A stretch of DNA of 64,000 nt. Source: JAVBKV01 sp031553885 (GTDB lineage: Bacteria; Bacteroidota; Bacteroidia; Bacteroidales; Azobacteroidaceae). Made by a program: the position numbers and the translations under genes. Positions 52,477 through 60,653 of this stretch are shown here, in pieces. The notes under the pieces are model-generated. The model was not told where the DNA came from. It saw only the letters and a list, made by a program, of their open reading frames with translations, and searched no databases. The DNA lies in contig JAVBKV010000001.1 of NCBI GenBank assembly GCA_031553885.1, positions 1-64,000 of the forward strand, read 5' to 3'. Positions within the stretch are counted from its first letter, which is position 1, and every line of letters begins with the position of its first letter.

Positions 52477-53331
52477 TTATTCAACTCCTGCCAGTTGCGG
52501 GTCGATCATGATTCGTCCGCAGTGTTCGCAGACAATGATTTTTTTGCGGAGTTTGATGTCTAATTGCCGTTGTGGCGGAATTTTGTTGAAGCACCCCCCA
52601 CAGGCGTCGCGTTGGATGTAAACAACAGCCAGACCGTTACGTGCGCTTTTACGGATGCGTTTGAAGGCGGTCAATAATCGGGGCTCGATAGTAGCCTCAA
52701 TTTGCTTGGCTTTTTCCCGTAACTGCTCTTCCTGTATTTTTGTTTCGGAAATAATTTCATCCAATTCTTCTTTTTTTGAAGTAAGATCAGCCTGGCGCTC
52801 CACCAGTAATGCCTTGCATTTTTGAATTTCCTCCGAAATTATTTTGGATTCAGCAGTGAATTCTTTGATGCGTTTTTCAGCCAGTTCTACTTCCAGTCCC
52901 TGAAATTCGATTTCTTTGGATAAACTGTCGAATTCACGGTTGTTACGTACATTATCCAGTTGTTCTTTATATTTTTCAACCAAAGCGGAAGAGTCGTTGA
53001 TCTTGATTTTTTGTTGACCGATCGCGGTTTCGATGTCTTTACTGTCCAACTGGAAGTTTTGTATCCGGGTTTGTAAACCGGCGACTTCGTCTTCCAGGTC
53101 CTGTACCTCCAGAGGAAGTTCTCCGCGCAATGTTTTGATCTTGTCTATTTCGGACAACATCGACTGAAGCTGGTACAAAGCACTGAGTTTTTGTTCGATC
53201 GACAATTCTTTGTCCGCAGCCGCTTTTTCTTTCTTCCTGGCAGCCGCTTTATCCATGTTCTCGGTTGCGTTTACTTCCTGCTCAGCTACACTGTTGCCTG
53301 TATTCTCAGTTGTTTGTTTTTCTTTTGCCAT
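52477..53331 (-). CDS. Coiled-coil C4 zinc-ribbon protein (DUF164/CT398-like)
   Basis: A 284-residue cytoplasmic protein. An Ala/Lys/Glu-rich N-terminus leads into a long antiparallel coiled coil (about 45-225), followed by a C-terminal zinc ribbon with CGGCFNKIPP and CEHCGRIM (cysteines at about 243, 246, 268 and 271). This is the architecture of CT398/HP0958-type proteins, which bind RNA or other partners such as sigma-54 or flagellar components in other bacteria. Bacteroidetes members usually lie next to a Nif3-like gene, as here (nine-base gap). Function is unknown. Confidence 0.88.
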   Translation of the reverse strand: MAKEKQTTENTGNSVAEQEVNATENMDKAAARKKEKAAADKELSIEQKLSALYQLQSMLSEIDKIKTLRGELPLEVQDLEDEVAGLQTRIQNFQLDSKDIETAIGQQKIKINDSSALVEKYKEQLDNVRNNREFDSLSKEIEFQGLEVELAEKRIKEFTAESKIISEEIQKCKALLVERQADLTSKKEELDEIISETKIQEEQLREKAKQIEATIEPRLLTAFKRIRKSARNGLAVVYIQRDACGGCFNKIPPQRQLDIKLRKKIIVCEHCGRIMIDPQLAGVE

Positions 53332-53340
53332 ATCTTTGAT

Positions 53341-54435
53341 TCAGATGTAATTTACCGGATTTGAATTTACTGTTGAAAAATGAACGGCAAAGTTAGGGAT
53401 TTTTTTTGTAATAATATCAAAAAATAATTCTTTTGTGCAGATTTCCGATTCATAATGTCCGATGACAGCCAATAAAATGCGGCCTTCCACGTCGTAGTAG
53501 TCGTTGTATTTAGCCTCTCCGGTAATGAATGTATCAGCTCCATAAGCAATGGCTTCGGGAATCAGAAACGCTCCGCTTCCTCCACAAATGGCAACTTCCC
53601 GGATTTCTTTGTTTCTGAAAGGGGAATGTTGCAGGTTTTTCAACTGGAAGATTGTTTTCAGTCGCATTAAAAAGGACTCTTCGTCTTCTGCTGAAGGCAG
53701 TTCTCCGACTACGCCTGAACCAGCCTGGTTCCAGGCATTAACCAGCGGATAGAAGTCATAAGCCGGTTCTTCATAGGGGTGGGAAGCCAGCAGGGCTTTC
53801 AGTATGGTGTTTTTTCTGAAAGCAGGAAGAACTGTTTCTATCCGTATTTCGGGCTCGGTATGTAGCTGGCCGTATTCGCCGCAGAAAGGATGGGTTCCGG
53901 TTCCCGGACGGAACGTTCCTTCTCCGGTACTGTTGTAACTGCAGCAATCGTAATTACCAATGTTCCCTGCCCCGGCATTGAACAATGCCTGCCGAACTGT
54001 TTCTGCTTGTTGATGAGGAACAAAAGTGACAAGTTTGAGTAGGCTGTCTTTTTTAGGACTGAGTATCCGTATGTTTTGTAATCCGATTTTTTCAGCGATG
54101 CGGAAATTGACGCCGCCCCAGGTGTTGTCTAAATTGGTATGAGCCGAATAAATTACTAAATCGTATTTACATGCTTTGATTACACACCTCTCGATGTAAT
54201 TTTTCCCTGTAAGCGACTTCAGGGGCCTGAAAAGAAGCGGATGATGCGAGATGATCAGGTTGCATTCCAGTTCAATGGCCTCATCGACAACTTCTTCTGT
54301 AACATCCAGGCATAGCAGTATTCCGGTAATTGTCTGTTGAATATTCCCGGTTTGCAGGCCGGCATTGTCGAATCCTTCCTGCAGGGACAGAGGAGCGAAT
54401 TCCTCCAAAGCTGAAATAACTTGAACAATTTTCAT
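53341..54435 (-). CDS. Nif3-like dinuclear metal-centre protein
   Basis: A 364-residue NIF3/DUF34 protein. Metal-binding signatures are NAGLQTG near the N-terminus, NLIISHHPLLFRPLKSL, VYSAHTNLDNTWGGVN and, near the end, ADTFITGEAKYND and IGHYESE. The central insert of about 110 residues (the PII/CutA1-like domain, FVPHQQAETVRQALFNAGAG onward) is present, giving the long form. It is related to GTP cyclohydrolase I type 2 annotations, but enzymatic activity is not proven. It is the first gene of a two-gene operon. Confidence 0.92.
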   Translation of the reverse strand: MKIVQVISALEEFAPLSLQEGFDNAGLQTGNIQQTITGILLCLDVTEEVVDEAIELECNLIISHHPLLFRPLKSLTGKNYIERCVIKACKYDLVIYSAHTNLDNTWGGVNFRIAEKIGLQNIRILSPKKDSLLKLVTFVPHQQAETVRQALFNAGAGNIGNYDCCSYNSTGEGTFRPGTGTHPFCGEYGQLHTEPEIRIETVLPAFRKNTILKALLASHPYEEPAYDFYPLVNAWNQAGSGVVGELPSAEDEESFLMRLKTIFQLKNLQHSPFRNKEIREVAICGGSGAFLIPEAIAYGADTFITGEAKYNDYYDVEGRILLAVIGHYESEICTKELFFDIITKKIPNFAVHFSTVNSNPVNYI

Positions 54436-54452
54436 GGCAGTTACGTTTGATG

Positions 54453-54460
54453 CAAAGATA
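54453..54460 (-). promoter_or_regulatory. Possible -7 box for the nif3-like gene
   Basis: The minus strand reads TATCTTTG (TAnnTTTG) 18 bases before the start codon. A -33 TTTG is not clear. A degenerate TTAAGAA heptad array lies just upstream (54475-54501). Confidence 0.5.
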
Positions 54461-54620
54461 TAATAAAAGAATGAAAAGTTAACGATTAAGAATTAAGAAT
54501 TGTTTTTAGAGTGTTGGTTCTATAACCTTCGCTCTTCACTTTCAGTTTGTTTGGGTTGGATTGGAAAATAAAAGAATTGTATTTTTAGATAAAAATTAAG
54601 TCTTCTATTAAAAAATGTTG

Positions 54621-54628
54621 TAACTTTG
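54621..54628 (+). promoter_or_regulatory. Possible -7 box of the capsule operon
   Basis: TAACTTTG matches TAnnTTTG 35 bases before the Wza-like start, in an A+T-rich leader. I see no TTTG at the right distance. No invertible-promoter repeats were recognised here, unlike many Bacteroides capsule loci. Confidence 0.45.
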
Positions 54629-54662
54629 TCGCGATTTTTTCATATTTATTCTCTATATTTTA

Positions 54663-55430
54663 ATGAAAACTTGCAGTCTTTTTTTACTTTTTGGTATTGT
54701 TTTATTGGGTTTCTACTCCTGTGGATCATCTAAGGACATCGAGTATTATCAGGGGCCGGAAGATAGTTCTTCCTGGGATCATTTTCTGGACCGTTCCAAA
54801 TACGAGATTCGTATAGTACCCAATGATAATTTACTGATCACCGTTTCGGCTGAGAACCCTCAGGCGGTGGAAATGTTTAATACGATTAAAACAGAACGAA
54901 TGACTACAATATCGGAGTATCAGGGGTATCTGGTTGATCAGGAAGGATGTATTAATTTTCCGGGAGTGGGAAACATGAAGGTGTCCGGAATGACTAAAGG
55001 CGAACTGATCGATCGCCTGCAGGAAAAAATCAAACCGATGGTTAATAATCCGGTTGTGAATGTCCGTTTTATGAATTTCAAGGTAACGGTACAAGGTGAG
55101 GTCGTTCGTCCAGGAGTTTATTCGGTGAGTAACGAACGGATTACCGTACCGGAAGCATTGGCTTTAGCGGGTGATCTGACAATCAACGGTGTTCGGCAGG
55201 ATGTTTTGCTTTGCCGGATGATTAACGGGGAGAAAAAGATTTTCCACATCGACCTGACAAGTCCGGAAGTTTTTTATTCTCCTTATTTTTATTTGGAACA
55301 AAACGATATTCTGTATGTGAAGCCTAATAAAGCCAAAGTGGGAACATCTACTTCACTTTATCGGGATGCCCCCTTGTTTATATCTTCTATATCGCTTATT
55401 ATTACGATTGTGGCGTTATTCGTTAAATAA
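54663..55430 (+). CDS. Wza-like polysaccharide export lipoprotein
   Basis: A 255-residue outer-membrane polysaccharide export protein. It has a lipobox (LLGFYSCGSS) and the poly-export domain (YEIRIVPNDNLLITVSAENP; YLVDQEGCINFPGVGNMKVS; GELIDRLQEKIKPMVNNPVV). An SLBB domain follows (FKVTVQGEVVRPGVYSV; PEALALAGDL), and the hydrophobic C-terminus (LFISSISLIITIVALFV) could act as the membrane helix. It is shorter than E. coli Wza (379 residues) but normal for Bacteroidetes. It is the first gene of the capsule/exopolysaccharide operon, 53 bases before the Wzc-like kinase gene. Confidence 0.93.
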   Translation: MKTCSLFLLFGIVLLGFYSCGSSKDIEYYQGPEDSSSWDHFLDRSKYEIRIVPNDNLLITVSAENPQAVEMFNTIKTERMTTISEYQGYLVDQEGCINFPGVGNMKVSGMTKGELIDRLQEKIKPMVNNPVVNVRFMNFKVTVQGEVVRPGVYSVSNERITVPEALALAGDLTINGVRQDVLLCRMINGEKKIFHIDLTSPEVFYSPYFYLEQNDILYVKPNKAKVGTSTSLYRDAPLFISSISLIITIVALFVK

Positions 55431-55483
55431 TAGCCTCTTAACCAATATTTTTTATTTTTCATTTTAAATTTTTACGTACCGAC

Positions 55484-57781
55484 ATGAATTCTGAAAACAA
55501 TAACATTGAAGAAGAGCTGTCTATTGTAGACCTGTTAGTCCGCTATCTGTTTCACTGGCGGTTGTTTCTTGTCTCCATAGTGGTTTGTATTCTTGCTGCT
55601 TTTGCGTACCTGCGTTATGCGACTCCCGAATATAAGGTTTCCTCAAAAGTGGTTATCAAGGACGAGAAGAAAGGCCAGGTAGGTATGGATGTAACAGCTT
55701 TTCAGGACTTGGGTATTATGTCTGCCAACGAGAATCTGGAAAATGAACTGGAAGTTTTGCGTTCCCGGTCGCTTCTCAGGGAGGTAATGGATACGCTGGA
55801 CTTGCAGGTTACTTATTTCATGGAGGGAAGATTAAAAAAGACTGAAATTTATAAACAAACTCCGGTATTGGTGTCGGTTCCGGAGATAAAAACGGATGGC
55901 ACTTTTATTATTGACCGTGGAAATGATCAGGAGTTGGTTCTTTCTTCAGAGGACCCGGAGTTTAAGAAAACGATTCTTCCGGAAGAACCGATGGAAACAC
56001 CCTGGGGTGAGTTGACTTTTTCTCTCAATGGGCAGGGGAGGCCGGTATTCCCAATAATAGTACGTTTGTCCCAAAAACCGGACGTGGATCTTTTAACCAT
56101 CAATGCAATTAATAAAACCTCCAGTGTGGTTGAGTTATCTATGACCACAGCCTGCCCCGAGAAGGGAAGGGATGTTATCAATACCCTGGTGGATTTATAT
56201 AATAGAAAAGCTATTGAGGAAAAAAATTACGCAGCCCGGAATACCGATGCTTTTATTGATGAGCGGTTGGTCGCTATTTCCAGTGAATATAAGGATGCGG
56301 CCAAAAGTGAAACGGATTATAAGGAATCCCAGGGGTTGATCAATGTGGAAGCAGAAACCCAGCTCTATCTGACCGCTTCGTCTCAATACAGCCAACAGAT
56401 TACGTCCACTACCATTCAATTGGATCTTCTCCGTTCGATCAAGGATTTTCTGAATAAACCGGAAAATGCAGGACGTGGTCTTCCTACGAACCTGGGGATT
56501 ACCGACCCTACGGTCGTGGCTTTGATTGCGAGGTATAACCAGGAGGTTCTGGAGAAGGAAAAAATGACAGTGGGGATGACTGAAAATCATCTTATTGCCA
56601 AAGAGTATGCCCAACGGATCGCTTCTATTAAAATCGACTTGCAGAAAGGGATCGATATCACAGAAAAAAGCTTACAAACGACGTTGGCCGAATTGAGAAA
56701 GAAAGAAAATTCATACGTAGGAAAAGCGGTAGGATTATCCACTAAAGAACGGGAACTGTCTGAACTTTACCGTCAGAAAGAAATCAAGTCCACGCTTTTT
56801 AATTATCTGTTACAAAAGAAAGAAGAGACAGGACTTTCCCTGGTATTGGCTACTCCTAACGCTAAGGTGCTGGATCGCGCAGAGGCATCCTCTCAACCGG
56901 TCAGTCCCAAAAAGAAGATTGTGTTACTGGCTGCTTTTTTATTGGGAATACTGATTCCTGTTATTTACATTTATATAATAGGAATATTCGATAATAAGGT
57001 GAGGTCGAAGAAGCAGTTGACCGAAGTACTGAAGGCTCCTTTCCTGGGTGAAATTCCCCAGGCCAAAGAAGGTGATCCTTTCCCTGTACTGAAGCTTCGC
57101 TCGGCTATTGCAGAACGTTTCCGGATGGTGAGTTCCAATATTGAATTCATAGCAGGAACCGTTCAGGGTGATAAAATCATCGCGGTAACATCGACTCAGA
57201 GTGGAGAAGGAAAAAGTTACTTTTCCCGGAATCTGGCATTGAGTATGGCCACGGTAGGAAAGAAAGTGTTGTTGGTAGACTTGGATATGCGGCGCTCTCA
57301 AATGGGTCAGATTGTTGAATTGAAGCAGGAAAAAGGGATGGCCGTTTACCTCTCGCATCCGGATACCAAAATCGATGAAATTATTGATACCCGTAAGAAA
57401 ATGCATGAAAACCTGGATATTGTTCCGACTGTGGTTTTTCCGCCTAATCCGGCTGAATTGCTGGCCTCTTCCCGGTTGGATGATTTCTTCCGGGAATTGA
57501 AAGGACGCTACGATTACATTATCCTGGATACGGCTCCATTGGGATTGGTAGCCGATGTGCTTAGAATCAACCAGTTTGCCTCAGCCTGTATTTATGTGGT
57601 TCGTGAAAATTATACGTTGAAAGGCAGTCTGACAGAAGTGCAGGAGTTGTATAAAGACCGGAAGCTTCATAACCTGACTTGTGTCTTGAATGCTGTTTCC
57701 GAAGGAAAGGGGTATGGTAAATACGGGTACGGTAAGTCTGGTTATGGTAATAAGTCGGATTATTATCATGACGATAAGTAG
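55484..57781 (+). CDS. Wzc-like polysaccharide co-polymerase and BY-kinase
   Basis: A 765-residue inner-membrane protein combining a Wzz/PCP domain with a bacterial tyrosine kinase. Membrane helix 1 is at about 25-45, a long periplasmic coiled-coil section follows, and helix 2 is at about 480-505. The kinase shows Walker A TSTQSGEGKSYFSRN (about 572), Walker A' LLVDLDMRR and Walker B YIILDTAPLG. The C-terminal tail is a tyrosine cluster (GYGKYGYGKSGYGNK, then DYYHDDK) for autophosphorylation. It controls chain length and export with the Wza partner. The codons of its tyrosine tail overlap the start of the next gene by 14 bases. Confidence 0.95.
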   Translation: MNSENNNIEEELSIVDLLVRYLFHWRLFLVSIVVCILAAFAYLRYATPEYKVSSKVVIKDEKKGQVGMDVTAFQDLGIMSANENLENELEVLRSRSLLREVMDTLDLQVTYFMEGRLKKTEIYKQTPVLVSVPEIKTDGTFIIDRGNDQELVLSSEDPEFKKTILPEEPMETPWGELTFSLNGQGRPVFPIIVRLSQKPDVDLLTINAINKTSSVVELSMTTACPEKGRDVINTLVDLYNRKAIEEKNYAARNTDAFIDERLVAISSEYKDAAKSETDYKESQGLINVEAETQLYLTASSQYSQQITSTTIQLDLLRSIKDFLNKPENAGRGLPTNLGITDPTVVALIARYNQEVLEKEKMTVGMTENHLIAKEYAQRIASIKIDLQKGIDITEKSLQTTLAELRKKENSYVGKAVGLSTKERELSELYRQKEIKSTLFNYLLQKKEETGLSLVLATPNAKVLDRAEASSQPVSPKKKIVLLAAFLLGILIPVIYIYIIGIFDNKVRSKKQLTEVLKAPFLGEIPQAKEGDPFPVLKLRSAIAERFRMVSSNIEFIAGTVQGDKIIAVTSTQSGEGKSYFSRNLALSMATVGKKVLLVDLDMRRSQMGQIVELKQEKGMAVYLSHPDTKIDEIIDTRKKMHENLDIVPTVVFPPNPAELLASSRLDDFFRELKGRYDYIILDTAPLGLVADVLRINQFASACIYVVRENYTLKGSLTEVQELYKDRKLHNLTCVLNAVSEGKGYGKYGYGKSGYGNKSDYYHDDK

Positions 57782-58256
57782 TAAAAAATGGTATGTATTA
57801 TACACATCAGCACGTGCTGAAAAGCAGGTTGAATTAAGATTAAAAAAAGAGGGAATCGATGTTTTCCTGCCGTTGCACCTGTCGCCCCGTCGGTGGTCGG
57901 ACCGGATTAAGATGATAGAAGTGCCTCTTTTTCCTTCTTATATTTTTGTCCGGACATCAGATCCGGAACTTCGTAAGCTTTTGATGATTCCGGGAGTTTC
58001 ACGTATTGTTTTTTATAGTGGAAGCCCGGCTGTGGTGAAAGAAAAAGAAATTCAGGCAATTCGGGATTTCTTGGGGCAGGTACGTTCCAGGGAGTTAAAT
58101 TTTTCTATTGATGATGAGGTGTTGATCGCCTGTGGCCCATTGAAGGATATATCCGGAAAAATAAAAAAAATAGGAAAGAACCAATACCTTCTGCATCTTG
58201 AGCAGCTTGGGCTTACAGTCCATGTAGGGGTTGATCAGGTGATCAAAATAAAATAG
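57768..58256 (+). CDS. UpxY-like NusG-family antiterminator
   Basis: A 162-residue NusG paralogue. The NGN domain begins KKWYVLYTSARAEKQVELRL and continues FLPLHLSPRRWSDRIK, and PLFPSYIFVRT. A C-terminal KOW domain follows (GPLKDISGKIKKIGKNQYLL). I start it at the ATG at 57768, inside the kinase gene, because it gives a standard N-terminus. UpxY proteins let RNA polymerase read through long capsule operons and are usually the first gene; here it is third, after wza/wzc. No UpxZ-type inhibitor gene follows. Confidence 0.87.
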   Translation: MTISSKKWYVLYTSARAEKQVELRLKKEGIDVFLPLHLSPRRWSDRIKMIEVPLFPSYIFVRTSDPELRKLLMIPGVSRIVFYSGSPAVVKEKEIQAIRDFLGQVRSRELNFSIDDEVLIACGPLKDISGKIKKIGKNQYLLHLEQLGLTVHVGVDQVIKIK

Positions 58257-58342
58257 CATTAAGTTGCTGATGGGTAGTTGCTTGGTTGCTTTCTTGGGGA
58301 GTGACCAACCTTTGTGTGTTTAATTATGATAACTATATTCAG

Positions 58343-59305
58343 ATGAAAATATTAGTAACCGGAGGGGCTGGGTTTATAGGTTCGAATCTTTGTGAAGCTC
58401 TATTGAGAAGAGGAGATGAGGTGGTTTGCCTGGACAATTTTGCCACAGGAAAACCCGGGAATCTTTTTTCTTTTCTTAGTAATGAAAGATTCAATCTCAT
58501 TGTCGGAGATATTCGTAAGCTGGACGATTGCCGGAAAGCTTGTGAAGGAGTTGATGCCATACTGCACGAAGCAGCATTGGGATCAGTTCCCCGTTCTATT
58601 AAAGATCCGATCACCAGTAATGAGGTTAATATTTCCGGCTTCCTGAGCATGCTGGTAGCTGCCCGGGATGAAAACGTTAAGCGTTTTGTTTATGCTGCGA
58701 GTTCCTCTACTTATGGAGATTCTGTTTCTTTGCCAAAAGTAGAAGAGGTAATCGGTAAGCCCTTGTCTCCTTACGCTATAACCAAATATGTCAATGAACT
58801 CTATGCCGATATATTTTCTCGTACCTATGGGTTATCGTGTATTGGTCTGCGGTATTTCAATGTTTTTGGCCGTCGTCAGGACCCTAATGGAGCTTATGCC
58901 GCAGTTATTCCGAAGTTTGTCATGCAATTGATGCGACACGAATCTCCGGTTATTAATGGCAATGGAGAGTATTCCCGCGATTTTACCTATGTGGATAATG
59001 TGATTCAAGCTAACTTACTGGCGTTAGACACACAGAATCTGGAAGCCGTCAATACAGTGTACAATGTGGCTTATGGAGAACGTACTACACTTAATCAATT
59101 GGTTAATTATCTGAAAGAATATCTATCTGCATTCGATTCGAAGATTGCAACTGTAGAAGTTATCCATGGTCCGGATCGGGTTGGCGATATTCCTCATTCA
59201 TTGGCCTGTGTGGATAAAGCGAAACAATTGCTGGGATATGATCCTAAATTCAGTATGAAGGAAGGATTGAAAGAAGCTGTTAAATGGTATTGGGAAAATT
59301 TATGA
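58343..59305 (+). CDS. UDP-N-acetylglucosamine 4-epimerase-like SDR (WbpP/TviC type)
   Basis: A 320-residue extended short-chain dehydrogenase. The NAD loop is TGGAGFIGSNL, the catalytic set is SSSTYGDS and YAITKY (Tyr/Lys about 143/147), and the sequence continues LRYFNVFGRRQDPNGAYAAV, as in WbpP/TviC epimerases that interconvert UDP-GlcNAc and UDP-GalNAc. The ATG at 58343 gives MKILVTGG; earlier in-frame TTG codons add an unrelated extension. It is followed by a UDP-HexNAc 6-dehydrogenase, so the pair would make a UDP-HexNAc uronic acid for the capsule. Confidence 0.88.
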   Translation: MKILVTGGAGFIGSNLCEALLRRGDEVVCLDNFATGKPGNLFSFLSNERFNLIVGDIRKLDDCRKACEGVDAILHEAALGSVPRSIKDPITSNEVNISGFLSMLVAARDENVKRFVYAASSSTYGDSVSLPKVEEVIGKPLSPYAITKYVNELYADIFSRTYGLSCIGLRYFNVFGRRQDPNGAYAAVIPKFVMQLMRHESPVINGNGEYSRDFTYVDNVIQANLLALDTQNLEAVNTVYNVAYGERTTLNQLVNYLKEYLSAFDSKIATVEVIHGPDRVGDIPHSLACVDKAKQLLGYDPKFSMKEGLKEAVKWYWENL

Positions 59306-59393
59306 ACCTTTTCTTGACTTAGAAGTTATATTTTGGTTGGGGGTCAGAATGTTATAAAATGGGACCTACAAGTTGCATATAAAATTGAAAGAA

Positions 59394-60641
59394 ATGAAAG
59401 ATATAAAAATTGCGGTAATAGGTTTGGGTTATGTCGGATTGCCATTAGCCCGTTTGTTTGCCACCAGATACCCGGTAGTGGGTTTTGATGTTAACCAGGC
59501 CAGGGTAAAAGAATTAATGTCTGGTCACGATCATACATTGGAAGTAGAAGACGATATTCTCCAGAAGGTATTGCTCTCCTATCCCCCTCTGGAGGGGGTA
59601 GGGGGAGGATTGTATTGTTCTTGTGACCTTGATGATATCCGCGACTGCAATTTTTATATTGTCACAGTCCCTACTCCCGTCGATAAAAACAATCGTCCCG
59701 ACCTGACTCCTTTGAAGAAAGCCAGTGAAACTGTGGGTAAAGTAATCTCCAAAGGAGATATTGTTGTTTATGAATCGACTGTTTATCCCGGAGCTACTGA
59801 AGAAGATTGTCTTCCTGTTGTGGAAATGACTTCCGGATTGAAATTCAATGTGGATTTCTTTGCCGGTTATTCCCCGGAACGAATCAATCCTGGAGATAAA
59901 GAACATACGGTTGAAAAGATAAAAAAAGTAACATCTGGTTCTACTCCTGAAATCGGACAAAAAGTGAATGCAGTTTACAGTTCTGTGATTGTGGCTGGTA
60001 CTCACTTAGCGCCGACAATTAAAGTAGCAGAGGCTGCGAAAGTGATTGAAAATTCACAAAGAGACATTAATATAGCTTTTGTCAACGAGTTGAAAAAAAT
60101 CTTTGATCGTATGAATATCAATGTGTATGAAGTGTTGGAAGCTGCCGGGACTAAATGGAATTTCTTGAATTTCAAACCAGGTTTAGTCGGTGGTCACTGC
60201 ATCGGGGTTGATCCTTACTATTTGGCTCAAAAAGCGCAGGAATATGGTTATCATCCGGAGATTATTCTGGCAGGACGTCGTATGAATGATAGTATGGGTG
60301 AATATGTTGCCACTCAGGTTGTAAAACAAATGGTTAAAAAAGGTCTTTGTGTAAAAGGGGCAAACATTTTAGTATTGGGTATTACCTTCAAAGAGAACTG
60401 TCCGGATGTTCGTAATACTAAAGTAGTGGACGTGATCAATTCATTAAAAGAATATGATACGAATGTGACGATCTATGATCCTTGGGCAAATCCAATCGAA
60501 GTGAAACATGAATATGGGTTGGATATTTTGACAGAAATGCCGAAAGGAGAATTTGATGCAGTGTTAGTGGCTGTTTCTCATAAGAAATTCAAAGAGTTTG
60601 AGTTTGATAGTGAGGTTGTATATAAGGTGAAAGAGTCTTAA
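59394..60641 (+). CDS. UDP-N-acetylhexosamine 6-dehydrogenase with in-frame repeat insert
   Basis: A 415-residue nucleotide-sugar dehydrogenase (TviB/WbpO class). The NAD loop is AVIGLGYVGLPLARLFA, followed by TVPTPVDKNNRPDL, VYESTVYPGATEEDCLPVVE, the catalytic Cys in GGHCIGVDPYYL (about 268) and ILGITFKENCPDVRNTKVVD-like residues at the C-terminal domain. Residues 63-72 (YPPLEGVGGG) are encoded by a 30-bp repeat also found in folC. They lie between the alpha/beta N-terminal domain's helix and the strand starting LYCSCDLDD. The start at 59394 follows GAAAGAA. Confidence 0.92.
   Translation: MKDIKIAVIGLGYVGLPLARLFATRYPVVGFDVNQARVKELMSGHDHTLEVEDDILQKVLLSYPPLEGVGGGLYCSCDLDDIRDCNFYIVTVPTPVDKNNRPDLTPLKKASETVGKVISKGDIVVYESTVYPGATEEDCLPVVEMTSGLKFNVDFFAGYSPERINPGDKEHTVEKIKKVTSGSTPEIGQKVNAVYSSVIVAGTHLAPTIKVAEAAKVIENSQRDINIAFVNELKKIFDRMNINVYEVLEAAGTKWNFLNFKPGLVGGHCIGVDPYYLAQKAQEYGYHPEIILAGRRMNDSMGEYVATQVVKQMVKKGLCVKGANILVLGITFKENCPDVRNTKVVDVINSLKEYDTNVTIYDPWANPIEVKHEYGLDILTEMPKGEFDAVLVAVSHKKFKEFEFDSEVVYKVKES
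59581..59610 (+). repeat. REP-like singlet inside the UDP-sugar dehydrogenase gene
   Basis: This 30-bp stretch matches 28081-28110 (one arm of the folC inverted repeat) at 29 of 30 positions, the difference being T for C at position 20 of the repeat. It is in frame (10 codons) and contains the imperfect palindrome CCCCCTCTGGAGGGGG. No paired second arm is nearby. Confidence 0.85.
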
Positions 60642-60653
60642 TTGGAGCTATTT

